Shown: piece after piece, positions 28,976-37,001 of the stretch
Position numbering within the stretch: the first letter of the stretch is position 1
How the letters are laid out: every line of letters starts with the position of its first letter
Assembly: GCF_024609325.1 (NCBI RefSeq)
Contig: NZ_JANHMQ010000001.1
Coordinates: 372,001-436,000 of the forward strand
DNA length: 64,000 nt
From: Geothrix fuzhouensis
GTDB taxonomy: Bacteria > Acidobacteriota > Holophagae > Holophagales > Holophagaceae
Direction of reading: 5' to 3'
Notes under the pieces: model-generated
What the model saw: the letters and a program-made list of their open reading frames with translations, nothing else
The model's database searches: none
What the model was told of the DNA's origin: nothing
Translations under genes and position numbers: made by a program

Positions 28976-29017
28976 CAGTTGAAAAACGGGCCCCGGATGG
29001 GGCCCGTTTTTCAACTG
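28976..29017. terminator. Long bidirectional terminator between nadC and the TolC-like gene
   Basis: Perfect 19-bp stem (28976-28994 with 28999-29017) and a GGAT loop. The core is AAAAACGGGCCCC / GGGGCCCGTTTTT. It lies 10 bp before the end of the converging TolC-like gene. Confidence 0.9.
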
Positions 29018-29027
29018 GGAACGGATC

Positions 29028-30587
29028 TTATTTGACTTCCAGCTTCCGTGCTTCCAACAGATGCCCCAGGGCCTTTTCCAGAGCGGTGACGGCCTTGGCG
29101 TAGGTGATTTTGGATTGGAGTTCGTTGCTCTTGGCAGTGTTCAGGTCATTGAGCTTCGAGAGCACGAGGAAGTTGGTGCTCATGCCGTTCTCGAATTTCT
29201 TCTGCTCGGCTTCGAGGTCCTTTTCGCGGAAGATCCGGGTCTTCTCGGCGGCGACCACGCCCTTGCCGGAGGCGTCCAGGTTGCGGAAGGCTTGACGAAC
29301 CTCGAGGGTGATGCCGAGCTCCAGGTCACGCAGGTTCAGTTCGCTCTGGCGACGGTTGGCTCGGGCCTGGGCCTGATTGCCACGGGCGGCGCGGTTCTGG
29401 ATGGGCATGGCGAACTGGAGGCCCACCGTGTATCCAGGATAGGCGCCCTTGGTGAGATCCTTGTTGACGGCGGCAAGGCCCTCCGAGGGAATTTGGGAGG
29501 CGGCGTTGCCGTTGTAGGTGGCGAAGGCATCCAACTGGGGCAGGGTGCGGTTGTTGGCGGCGGTCTCCAGGGCCTGCTTCGACTCCAGGTCGAGACGGGC
29601 AGCCTTTAGCTCCAGGCGGCTGGCCAGAGCCTGTTTCTCGGCAGTGGCCTCCTCCATCTCCAGGGGCTTGATGCTGGGGGCGTCGGCCGGTTCCAGGTTC
29701 AGTGGGCGCTCGGAGGAGGGATAGAGGGCGCGGATGAGGGCGTCCTTGGCATTGTAGAGTTGGGCCTCGGCCGAGATGATGTCCTGCTGGGCCTGGGCGA
29801 CCGAGGCTTCGGAGGAGGTGACCTCAATGGGCGCGAGGGTGCCGACCTGGACGCGGATCTGGTTTTCGTTGAGCTGCTTCTGGGCCAGGGCCAGGGCCTG
29901 CTGCTTGTTCTCCAGGTTCCGCTGGGCGAAGACAACATCCCAGTAAAGCGATTCCGTGCTGGCCACGAGGTTGATGATGGAAAGCTGGAAGGTCAGGTCC
30001 GCGGCCTGGGCGCTCTTGCGAGCCACAATGAGGCGGCTTTCCGTCGCATCCCGGCCGAAGTTTCTCAGCAGGCTCTGAGAATAGGTGGCCGAGAAACTAC
30101 CGTCATAGGGATTGGTGGTGAAGGGGGCCTCTGGTCCACCGTTGACCGTGCCCTTGCTAAAGCGGTAGGTGGGGGCGTAGTTCAGGCTCAGGTTGCCGCC
30201 CCAACCGAAGGCCTTCGTGGAACCCAGGGTGAAGTTCCGGCTGAACGTCGTCGTCTCAGAAGCCGTCAGCGGGCCACCGGGGAAGTTCTGGCCTCGGGTG
30301 GCGTCTTCGGTTTTGCCAATGCTCAGGCTGCTGGTGAGATTCCAGTCGAAGGCACCCTGTTCGATCGTCAACCCTGCCCGCGTGAAGTCCCGGGTCTCGA
30401 CGGCGATTTGCACCTGCAGGTTGTTCTTCAGGGAGGTCTCGATGGCGTTCTGAAGGGTCAGCTTCATGGCCGTCGGCTGGGTGGCACCGGCCTTAGGTAC
30501 CACCTGCCCCGCAGGTCCCGTGGGAGCCTCCTGGCCGACCAGGGAGAAGGCCACGAGCAGGGCCGGGAGGATCGGGGGACGCATCAT
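29028..30587 (-). CDS. TolC-family outer-membrane efflux protein
   Basis: A 519-residue outer-membrane factor. Signal peptide (MMRPPILPALLVAFSLVGQ), then the tandem OEP domains: LTLQNAIETSLKNNLQV opens the first alpha-barrel repeat, QSLLRNFGRDATESRL follows the barrel strands, and the second half holds long coiled-coil helices (LENKQQALALAQKQLNENQ; EARAKQ-like KTRIFREKDLEAEQKKFENG) and ends in SKITYAKAVTALEKALG. It would form the trimeric exit duct for a tripartite pump or type I secretion system; no adaptor or inner-membrane pump gene is adjacent. The ATG at 30587 is 5 bp after AGGAG; the next ATG at 30584 is an equal choice. The sequence 30588-30735 upstream contains no gene. Confidence 0.9.
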   Translation of the reverse strand: MMRPPILPALLVAFSLVGQEAPTGPAGQVVPKAGATQPTAMKLTLQNAIETSLKNNLQVQIAVETRDFTRAGLTIEQGAFDWNLTSSLSIGKTEDATRGQNFPGGPLTASETTTFSRNFTLGSTKAFGWGGNLSLNYAPTYRFSKGTVNGGPEAPFTTNPYDGSFSATYSQSLLRNFGRDATESRLIVARKSAQAADLTFQLSIINLVASTESLYWDVVFAQRNLENKQQALALAQKQLNENQIRVQVGTLAPIEVTSSEASVAQAQQDIISAEAQLYNAKDALIRALYPSSERPLNLEPADAPSIKPLEMEEATAEKQALASRLELKAARLDLESKQALETAANNRTLPQLDAFATYNGNAASQIPSEGLAAVNKDLTKGAYPGYTVGLQFAMPIQNRAARGNQAQARANRRQSELNLRDLELGITLEVRQAFRNLDASGKGVVAAEKTRIFREKDLEAEQKKFENGMSTNFLVLSKLNDLNTAKSNELQSKITYAKAVTALEKALGHLLEARKLEVK

Positions 30588-30735
30588 CACCACTCCTTAG
30601 AGAATCGAAAAGAACCGCCATAGGGACATGGTGCCTACGCACAGGTCCGGGGCCTGGTTTAGATGGCCCCAAGAAGCAGCATGCCCACCTCGCATGATGA
30701 GGGCAAGAGGTATTTCACCATGCGTTGAAAAGACC

Positions 30736-31875
30736 CTATTTCAGGATCTCCCTGGCGATGACCATGCGCTGGATCTCGCTGGTGCCTTCGTAGATGGTGG
30801 TCACGCGCACGTCCCGGTAGAGCCGCTCGACGGTGTATTCGCGGGAGTAGCCATAGCCGCCGTGGATCTGCACGGCCCGGTCACAGATCCACACGGCGCT
30901 TTCGGTGGTGAACAGCTTGGCGGTGGCGGCCTCCACCGTGCAGGTTCTCCCGGCCCCCTTCAGGGCGGCGGCCCGGTAGACCAGCAAGCGAGCGGCCTGG
31001 AGGCGGGCTTCCATCTCCGCCAGGTAGGTCTGGATCATCTGGTGCTCGCCGATGGGCTTGCCGAAGGAAACGCGGGCCTTCGCGTAGGCCACGCTCTCAT
31101 CCATGGCCCGTTGGGCGATGCCCAGGGCCTGAGCCGAAATGCCGATGCGCCCCCCATCCAAGCCGCCGAAGGCCACCTTCAGGCCGTCGCCGGGCTTGCC
31201 GAGGATGGCGTCCTCGGGCACGAAGGCATCTTCCAGGGCCACCATCACGGTCTTGCTGGAGCGCAGGCCCATCTTCTCTTCGGGCCGGCCCATGATCACG
31301 CCGGGCTGCTCCGCATCGAGAATGAAGGCGCTGATGCCACGCTTCCCCTTGTCTGGGTCCGTGCGGGCCATGGTCACGAAGTACCGGGCCACGCCGCCGT
31401 TGGTGATCCAGGCCTTGGCTCCGTTCAGCCGCCAGCCGCCGTCCACCTTGGTGGCGCGGGTCTTGAGGGCCGCCGCGTCAGAACCGGCATCGGGCTCGGT
31501 GAGCATGAAGCCGCCCAGCACCTCGCCGCTGGCCAGGGGTTTCAAGTATTTCTGTTTCTGCGCCTCAGTGCCGAAGGACAGGATGGGCGCGCAGGCCACG
31601 GAATTGTTCACGCTCATGGCCACGGCCACGGAAGCGTCGGCGTAGGCGACCTGTTCGAGCGCCAGGATGTAGCTCATGAAGTCCACACCCGCGCCACCGT
31701 AGCTTTCCGGCACCGTCATGCCCAGGAAGCCCATCTCGCCCAGCTGCTGCAGGATGTCCTTGGCGAATTCCCCGCTGGCATCGCGGGCCGCCGCGCCCGG
31801 GGCGATCTCCGTTTGGGCGAAGTCCCGGGCGGCTTCGCGGACAGCGGTCTGATCATCGGTGAACATGGGGAACAT
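30736..31875 (-). CDS. Acyl-CoA dehydrogenase, short-chain (butyryl-CoA) type
   Basis: FAD enzyme (379 residues) introducing the 2,3 double bond into acyl-CoA. Signatures: MTVPESYGGAGVDFMSY, GGFMLTEPDAGSDAAAL at the FAD/substrate site, AWITNGGVA, and the C-terminal catalytic base in TTIYEGTSEIQRMV (Glu), with QIHGGYGYSREY before it. The Glu position is that of short/medium-chain enzymes. Residues contacting ETF cannot be judged and no etfAB is adjacent. Start at 31875 (MFPMFTDD), preceded by TGGAG; the second ATG at 31866 is possible. It fits the butyryl-CoA pathway with hbd and crotonase. The 169 bp between it and the next gene hold only GC-rich potential stem-loops. Confidence 0.93.
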   Translation of the reverse strand: MFPMFTDDQTAVREAARDFAQTEIAPGAAARDASGEFAKDILQQLGEMGFLGMTVPESYGGAGVDFMSYILALEQVAYADASVAVAMSVNNSVACAPILSFGTEAQKQKYLKPLASGEVLGGFMLTEPDAGSDAAALKTRATKVDGGWRLNGAKAWITNGGVARYFVTMARTDPDKGKRGISAFILDAEQPGVIMGRPEEKMGLRSSKTVMVALEDAFVPEDAILGKPGDGLKVAFGGLDGGRIGISAQALGIAQRAMDESVAYAKARVSFGKPIGEHQMIQTYLAEMEARLQAARLLVYRAAALKGAGRTCTVEAATAKLFTTESAVWICDRAVQIHGGYGYSREYTVERLYRDVRVTTIYEGTSEIQRMVIAREILK

Positions 31876-32044
31876 GGGCGCTCCAGGGGACGATCCCAGG
31901 TTAGCCGCCCCGCCTGGGGGTCCTCCGGAACCCCGGTCGCAGCGTGCCGCGGATCACAGACCGCGGGCGGGCGAAAGGTCCACCCGCGATCCAGAAGCTC
32001 CCAGGTCTGCGGGATCACAGTGGCCCCCAGGGGGCGGCCGTGAC

Positions 32045-33190
32045 TTAGCCGTGGATTAGCCAGGCTTCCAGGAGTTTCAGGGAGGCCTTGGCACCTTCCC
32101 ACTTCATCAAGCCGTAGGCCTCGGCGAGCCCACACCACTTGAATTCACTGTGCTCCAGGGGCTCCAGGCGAACCTGAGCCTCGGCGGGGACTTCCATGGA
32201 GAAACAGGTCTCAGTGTTGAATCGGGGTTCCGCGTCCGGGAAGTGCACGATGGTGGGATCCACCCAGAAGCTGTGGGAGAGGCCCAGGGGCCGCAACGTG
32301 CCCGTGAGTCCTGTCTCTTCCCTGAGCTCACGATGAGCGGTCTGCTCGGGCGTTTCTCCGGGCTCCATCATGCCGGTGACGCTCTGCCACCAAAGCCCGT
32401 GCTCGGGGACGCGCAGCATCATGAGGATCTCCGGCCCGTTGGCGGCGTGGCGCCAGGTCATGGCCGACACGCTGCGGCTGGGCTGCCGCACGGGCTGGAG
32501 ATCCAGAGCCAGGTAGGCCGTGAGATGGGCCTGGAGCCGATCCGCGGCCTCGTCCCAGGTAGGGGCACTCGCGCCCAGCAGTGACTGGAGGCTGCACACG
32601 CCCTTATCCGTGAAGCCGCAAGGGGTGATCCAACGGAAGTGATCGAGGTTGGGGCACACGTTGAAGGCAATGCCGTGAGTGGTGATCCAACGGCTGAGGT
32701 GGAGGCCGATGGCGCCAAGCTTCTCGAGGCCTCCACCCTTTCGGTAGGGGGCTGTTTCCACCCAGATTCCCGGCGCGCCCTTGAGGCGATCGGCCATCAC
32801 CCCGAATTCGGCCGCGGTGCGGATCATGGCCTCTTCGAGACCCCGCACCAGACGCCCGACATCCTCCCGACCGCCCCGCAGGTTGCAGATGGGATAGGCG
32901 ACGATCTGGCCGGGCCCGTGGTAGGTCACCTCGCCGCCCCGGTCCGTGCGGTGGACGCTCACGCCTTGCGCAGCGAGGAAGTCGTCGCTCATGTGAATGT
33001 CGGCGGGCGTGGCGTTTCTGCCCAGCGTGAAGACAGGGTCGTGTTCGAGGATCACAAGCTGGTCGGGATTTCCCTCCTGGCTGACATGGGCCGCCAGGGC
33101 CTTCTGCAGGCGGAGTCCGGCGGGGTAGAACACCCGCCCGAAGCGGCGGAGCTGGGCTGGGCGGGAAACAGAGAAACCGACTTCAGACAT
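32045..33190 (-). CDS. lipB: Octanoyl transferase LipB fused to a NUDIX hydrolase domain
   Basis: A 381-residue fusion. Residues 1-230 are LipB, which moves octanoyl from ACP to lipoyl domains: HDPVFTLGRNA, RTDRGGEVTYHGPGQIVAYP, catalytic Lys157 in LEKLGAIGLHLSRWITTHG and catalytic Cys191 in ITPCGFTDKGV. After a short linker (residues 231-245), residues 246-381 form a NUDIX fold with a complete box at 273-295 (GMMEPGETPEQTAHRELR continuing EETGL). The later part (FNTETCFSM, LEHSEFKW, AKASLKLLEAW) resembles NudB, the dihydroneopterin triphosphate pyrophosphatase of folate synthesis. Normal LipB ends near residue 225, and no stop or frameshift separates the parts. The start at 33190 is family-typical; the frame is open 91 codons further upstream but overlaps the divergent kinase. 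No lipA is nearby. Confidence 0.9.
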   Translation of the reverse strand: MSEVGFSVSRPAQLRRFGRVFYPAGLRLQKALAAHVSQEGNPDQLVILEHDPVFTLGRNATPADIHMSDDFLAAQGVSVHRTDRGGEVTYHGPGQIVAYPICNLRGGREDVGRLVRGLEEAMIRTAAEFGVMADRLKGAPGIWVETAPYRKGGGLEKLGAIGLHLSRWITTHGIAFNVCPNLDHFRWITPCGFTDKGVCSLQSLLGASAPTWDEAADRLQAHLTAYLALDLQPVRQPSRSVSAMTWRHAANGPEILMMLRVPEHGLWWQSVTGMMEPGETPEQTAHRELREETGLTGTLRPLGLSHSFWVDPTIVHFPDAEPRFNTETCFSMEVPAEAQVRLEPLEHSEFKWCGLAEAYGLMKWEGAKASLKLLEAWLIHG

Positions 33191-33248
33191 GCTTCGAGTG
33201 TAGCCGGGGCATCGGATGAGCCCAGCCTCTGGCATGATCGGTGGAAGG

Positions 33249-34694
33249 ATGAGTCTGGATCCTTCCACCATCGGCCGCTTCAAGGTCCTGGGTACCCTCG
33301 GCTTCGGCGCGATGGGCACGGTGTACCTGGCGGAAGATCCCTTGCTCAAGCGCGCGCTGGCCATCAAGGTGGTCCGCGAGGGTACCGGCGACGCCGAGGT
33401 GCTGCTCCGTTTCAAGCGCGAGGCCGAGATCTCGGCGCGGCTGAACCATCCCAACGCCATCACGGTCTTCGATGTGGGCGAAGCCCAGGACCTGGGGCCC
33501 TACCTGGTCATGGAGTACGTGGAGGGGGAATCTCTTTCGGACCGGATCCATCGCGGCCGGCTGGACCCGGACGAAGCCATGGGCCTGCTGATCCAGGCGG
33601 CCGATGCCCTGGAGGCGGTTCACGGCCTGGGGATTCTCCACCGGGACATCAAGCCCGACAATTTCATGGTGGCCAAGGACGGCCGCCTGAAGCTCATGGA
33701 CTTTGGCATCGCCCGGGGGGACCAGGGGCGCCTGACCACGAGTTCCGCTTTCCTCGGCACGCCGGCCTATGCGGCGCCCGAGGTGCTGAACGGCGCCAAG
33801 GCCACGCCGGCCTCCGACCAGTGGGCACTGGTGCTCACGGCCTTCGAGATGCTGACGGGCACGCTGCCCTTCGCAGGCGATAGCGTGGGCGCGACCCTCT
33901 ATCGCATCGTGCACGAAGCGCCGGTGTGGCCACCCGATTTTCCGCAAGGCCTAGCTGCGGTCTTCGCGAAGGCCCTGGACAAGGATCCAGGGAAACGGTT
34001 TGCCGATCTCCCTTCCTTTCTCCGTGCCCTGATCGAGGCCCTTCCCCTGGAGCCGGAGCCGCGGGCAGCCCACCTCGCCCAGCTCGCCTCCACCGCGCCG
34101 GTAAAGGGCACGGGCACCCTGCGGATCGAGCGCATGGTCGCACCTGTCACCCCGCGGAACCGCTGGCTCTGGGGTGGTGGTGCCCTCCTGGCGGCCCTGG
34201 CGCTCGGCTTCCTTGTCCTCCGGCCCGAGTCCAGCCGGGTTCTGTCGATCGAATCGAAACCTGGTGGTGCCGAGGTGTTCCTGGATGGAACGCCACTGGG
34301 GCGGACGCCGCTTCGCCAGGTGGTGGTGAAGGGCAAAGCGAATCTGCTCCGCCTGGAGAAGCCTGACTTCGTGCCATTGGGATACCACCTTAAGGCGGAG
34401 GACAAGGACCTGTCCCTGCGTCTCCTGCCGGCACCGTTCCAGGTCCAGGTCGTCAGTGAGCCGCCGGGCGCAGAGATCTTCCTGGACGGTGTCTCGAAGG
34501 GTAAGGCCCCCGCTGCCGTCGAGATTTCCGGCGAAGGCAGCCATCAATTGCGGCTCGACCTGGACGGGTACCAGTCCTGGATCGTCGTCCCGGAACGCCA
34601 CCGGCCCCTGCCGGATCCCATCCGCCTCCAGAAACACCGGGTCAAGCAGGGCGGCGGCAAGATCAAGAAGTTCTTCAAGGGCATCTTCCAATAG
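33249..34694 (+). CDS. Membrane-anchored Ser/Thr protein kinase with two PEGA domains
   Basis: A 481-residue Hanks-type kinase. Catalytic domain at residues 10-275: glycine loop GTLGFGAMG, Lys40 in ALAIKVV, Glu60, HRDIKPDN with Asp133, DFG with Asp151, and GTPAYAAPEVL at the activation segment. A single membrane helix (about 302-322) is followed by two PEGA repeats outside the membrane: SKPGGAEVFLDGTPLG and SEPPGAEIFLDGVSKG, ending in a Lys-rich tail. PEGA domains are thought to contact the cell surface or extracellular ligands, so this is probably a sensor kinase; substrates are unknown. The start at 33249 (MSLDPS) has GGAAGG immediately adjacent; upstream ATGs at 33234 and 33216 are alternatives. 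It is divergent from lipB. Confidence 0.9.
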   Translation: MSLDPSTIGRFKVLGTLGFGAMGTVYLAEDPLLKRALAIKVVREGTGDAEVLLRFKREAEISARLNHPNAITVFDVGEAQDLGPYLVMEYVEGESLSDRIHRGRLDPDEAMGLLIQAADALEAVHGLGILHRDIKPDNFMVAKDGRLKLMDFGIARGDQGRLTTSSAFLGTPAYAAPEVLNGAKATPASDQWALVLTAFEMLTGTLPFAGDSVGATLYRIVHEAPVWPPDFPQGLAAVFAKALDKDPGKRFADLPSFLRALIEALPLEPEPRAAHLAQLASTAPVKGTGTLRIERMVAPVTPRNRWLWGGGALLAALALGFLVLRPESSRVLSIESKPGGAEVFLDGTPLGRTPLRQVVVKGKANLLRLEKPDFVPLGYHLKAEDKDLSLRLLPAPFQVQVVSEPPGAEIFLDGVSKGKAPAAVEISGEGSHQLRLDLDGYQSWIVVPERHRPLPDPIRLQKHRVKQGGGKIKKFFKGIFQ

Positions 34695-34761
34695 GGGGCT
34701 GACAGCAGTCAGTCAAAGCCAATACCTGATAGCTGACAGCCGGTTCCGCCATGATGGAACC

Positions 34762-35991
34762 ATGGTGAGTGTGATCGTGGTGGGTGGGGGTGCGGCTGGG
34801 CTGGTGGCGGCCTGGCGGGCGGCCTCGCTGGGGCATGTCGTCACGCTGCTGGAGGCCAACGGTCGCCTGGGGGTGAAGCTCCGGATCAGCGGCGGCGGCA
34901 AGTGCAACATCACCCACGCCGGCCCGCCCAAAGCCCTGATGGCGGCCTTTCCCGTGGAGCAGGCCCGCTTCCTGCGGCCGTCGCTGCATGCCTTCGACAA
35001 CCAGGCGGTGCTCGACCTATTGCGCCGGGAGGGCGTGGCGACGTACACCCGCGAGAATGGCCGCGTGTTCCCCCTGGATCGCCCGGGGAGCGCGGCGGCG
35101 GTCGTGGCCGCCTTCGAGACCCTGGCGCATCGGGTGGGTGTGGACGTGCGTACGGGTGTCCGCGTGACGGCGTTGGAGGGCAGGGCGCCCCGCCTGAAGG
35201 CCTTGTGCCTGGGCGACGAGCGGATCACCGCGGATGCCTTCATCCTCGCCACCGGGGGTGCCAGCTATCCGGAGACTGGCACCCGGGGCGAAGTGCTGGG
35301 GTGGCTGAACCAGCTGGGTGTGCCTGTCCAGGCCTGGTTCCCGGCCCTGGCCCCCATCCCCCTGGTGCGCCCCCGTCCCGCCTGGGAGGGCGTGGCCCTG
35401 CGCGATGGCGAGCTGCGTCTGAGCGCGGGGACGGAAGGCCGTCGCCTGGGTGCTTTCGCGGGGGACGTTGTGTTCACGAAGACGGGTATCAGCGGCCCCG
35501 CGGCGTTGGAATTGAGTCAGGCCGTGGAGCGTGCGCGTCGCGCCGGGATGGCGTGGCTCGTCTACGCGTCGATCCGGGATGCACCGGAAGGCGTGGAGAG
35601 GTCGCTCCTGGCGGAAGTTCGCGCCAATCCTCGCCTCCTCGCAGCCACCTGGTTGCAGCGGCATTTGCCGGAACGGCTGGTGGATCCATTGCTGGAGGAA
35701 GCCGGGATCATCCGCAGCCTCATGCTGAAGGATCTCTCGAAGGCCGCCCGGAAAGTGCTGGTGGCCCTGGTCACGGCCTTGCCCCTGGGCGAGCCCCAGC
35801 CGGTGCCCCTGGCCCGGGGCGAGGTGGCCGCGGGTGGCGTGGACCTGACGGCCGTGGATCCTCACACCATGGTCCTGAAGGGGTGGGAGAACCTGCGCGT
35901 CTGCGGCGAATTGCTGGATATCGACGGTCCGGTGGGTGGCTACAACCTCCAGGCGGCCTTCAGCACCGGCTACGTGGCCGGTTCCATCTAG
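34762..35991 (+). CDS. HI0933/BaiN-like NAD(P)/FAD-dependent oxidoreductase
   Basis: A 409-residue flavoprotein. It has the FAD-binding fold IVVGGGAAGLVAAWRAA at the N-terminus, the family-specific RISGGGKCNITH, a TRENGRVFPL segment, ILATGGASYPETGTRG, TKTGISGPAALELSQ, and the C-terminal GGVDLTAVDPHTM and CGELLDIDGPVGGYNLQAAFSTG, which close the flavin site. All are standard for the HI0933 (YhiN/BaiN) family; BaiN acts in bile-acid reduction in gut clostridia, but most homologues have unknown substrates. The ATG at 34762 lacks a strong ribosome-binding site. The preceding 67 bp contain a repeated GCTGACAGC (34699 and 34732). Its stop codon overlaps that of the converging gap paralogue within CTAG. 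Confidence 0.88.
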   Translation: MVSVIVVGGGAAGLVAAWRAASLGHVVTLLEANGRLGVKLRISGGGKCNITHAGPPKALMAAFPVEQARFLRPSLHAFDNQAVLDLLRREGVATYTRENGRVFPLDRPGSAAAVVAAFETLAHRVGVDVRTGVRVTALEGRAPRLKALCLGDERITADAFILATGGASYPETGTRGEVLGWLNQLGVPVQAWFPALAPIPLVRPRPAWEGVALRDGELRLSAGTEGRRLGAFAGDVVFTKTGISGPAALELSQAVERARRAGMAWLVYASIRDAPEGVERSLLAEVRANPRLLAATWLQRHLPERLVDPLLEEAGIIRSLMLKDLSKAARKVLVALVTALPLGEPQPVPLARGEVAAGGVDLTAVDPHTMVLKGWENLRVCGELLDIDGPVGGYNLQAAFSTGYVAGSI

Positions 35992-36998
35992 ATCCGTCCG
36001 GCCAGCTCCACCACCAGGTCGCAGAGCCGCGCGGCATAACCCGTCTCGTTGTCGTGCCAACCGAAGACCTTCACGAAGCGCGGGCCGAGCATCATGGTGA
36101 GGTCCAGGTCCATCAGCACGCTCTCCGGCCGCCCGGTGATGTCGCAGCTGACCGCGTGGGGATGCGCCAAGCCGACGAGATTCCTCCAGTGGCCGGCGGC
36201 CGCGGCTTCGTAGGCGGCGTTCACGGAGGTGGCATCCGCATCGCGGCGGAGGGTGGCCACCAAGTCCACCAGGTTGACGTTGAGGGTGGGCACCCGGAGG
36301 GCCACTCCGTCGAAGGCCCGGGGCAGGCCCGGCATGGCGCGGTGCAGGGCGCCGAAGGCGCTTGAGGTGGTGGGGATGATGCTCTTGAAGGCTGCCCGGG
36401 CCCGGCGGAGGTCCTTGTGGGGCAGGTCTAGCAGGCGTTGGTCGTTGGTGACCACGTGCACCGTGCTCATGCCGGCATGCTCGAGGCCGAAGGCATCGTC
36501 CAGGATCTTCAGCATGGGTGCGGTCGCATGGGCGGTGCAGCTGGCGTTGGAGATCACCCGGTGCAGGCCAGGATCAAGCTCGGCGCCGTTGACCGGGGCG
36601 ATGACCGTGAAATCGGCGTCAGGACTGGGGGCGCTGATGACCACATGGGAGACACTCCCCTTCAGGTGCCGGGCGGCATCGGCCCGGTGCGTGAAGCGTC
36701 CGCTAGCCTCCACCACCAGGCGCGTGGGCGCCGGGAAGGGGATCTCCGCTGGATTGCTGGCATGAAAGAGCGGCACGCGATGGTCGCCCAGCAGGAGGAA
36801 GTCTTGCCCCCCTTCAGTGAAGCCTTCGATGGGCTTGTCACTGGGCCCATGGACGGAATCGTACCGGAGCAGATGGACGAGCTGGTCGATGGGCGCTGGA
36901 TCGTTCACGGCGCCCAGGAGTCCAGGCCGTGTGCCGCCCAGTCGACGCACCAGCAACCGGCCGATGCGGCCCAGGCCATTCAGAGCTAGGGTATTCAT
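35988..36998 (-). CDS. Divergent glyceraldehyde-3-phosphate dehydrogenase paralogue
   Basis: A 336-residue GAPDH homologue lying 3 bp after a canonical gap gene. The Rossmann motif NGLGRIGRLLVRRL and catalytic Cys154 and His181 (TVHVVTNDQ) are kept, and LDLPHKDLRRARAAF is nearly identical to its neighbour. However the catalytic loop reads SNASCTAHATAP where the canonical form is SCTTNC, and the phosphate-site sequence is IPTTSSAFGAL in place of IPTSTGAAKAI. The lost Thr/Asn and Lys positions normally contact substrate phosphate, inorganic phosphate and the nicotinamide. It could act on another phosphorylated aldehyde (for example erythrose 4-phosphate), be non-phosphorylating, or regulate/assemble with the canonical subunit. 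Tandem duplication followed by divergence is the likely origin. It ends overlapping the converging BaiN-like gene. Confidence 0.85.
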   Translation of the reverse strand: MNTLALNGLGRIGRLLVRRLGGTRPGLLGAVNDPAPIDQLVHLLRYDSVHGPSDKPIEGFTEGGQDFLLLGDHRVPLFHASNPAEIPFPAPTRLVVEASGRFTHRADAARHLKGSVSHVVISAPSPDADFTVIAPVNGAELDPGLHRVISNASCTAHATAPMLKILDDAFGLEHAGMSTVHVVTNDQRLLDLPHKDLRRARAAFKSIIPTTSSAFGALHRAMPGLPRAFDGVALRVPTLNVNLVDLVATLRRDADATSVNAAYEAAAAGHWRNLVGLAHPHAVSCDITGRPESVLMDLDLTMMLGPRFVKVFGWHDNETGYAARLCDLVVELAGRI

Positions 36999-37001
36999 CG
37001 G

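Noticed and set aside
34695-34761. Repeated GCTGACAGC words between the kinase and BaiN-like genes
   Set aside because: Only two 9-bp copies, too short to call a repeat family from this window; possibly a fragment of a dispersed intergenic repeat.
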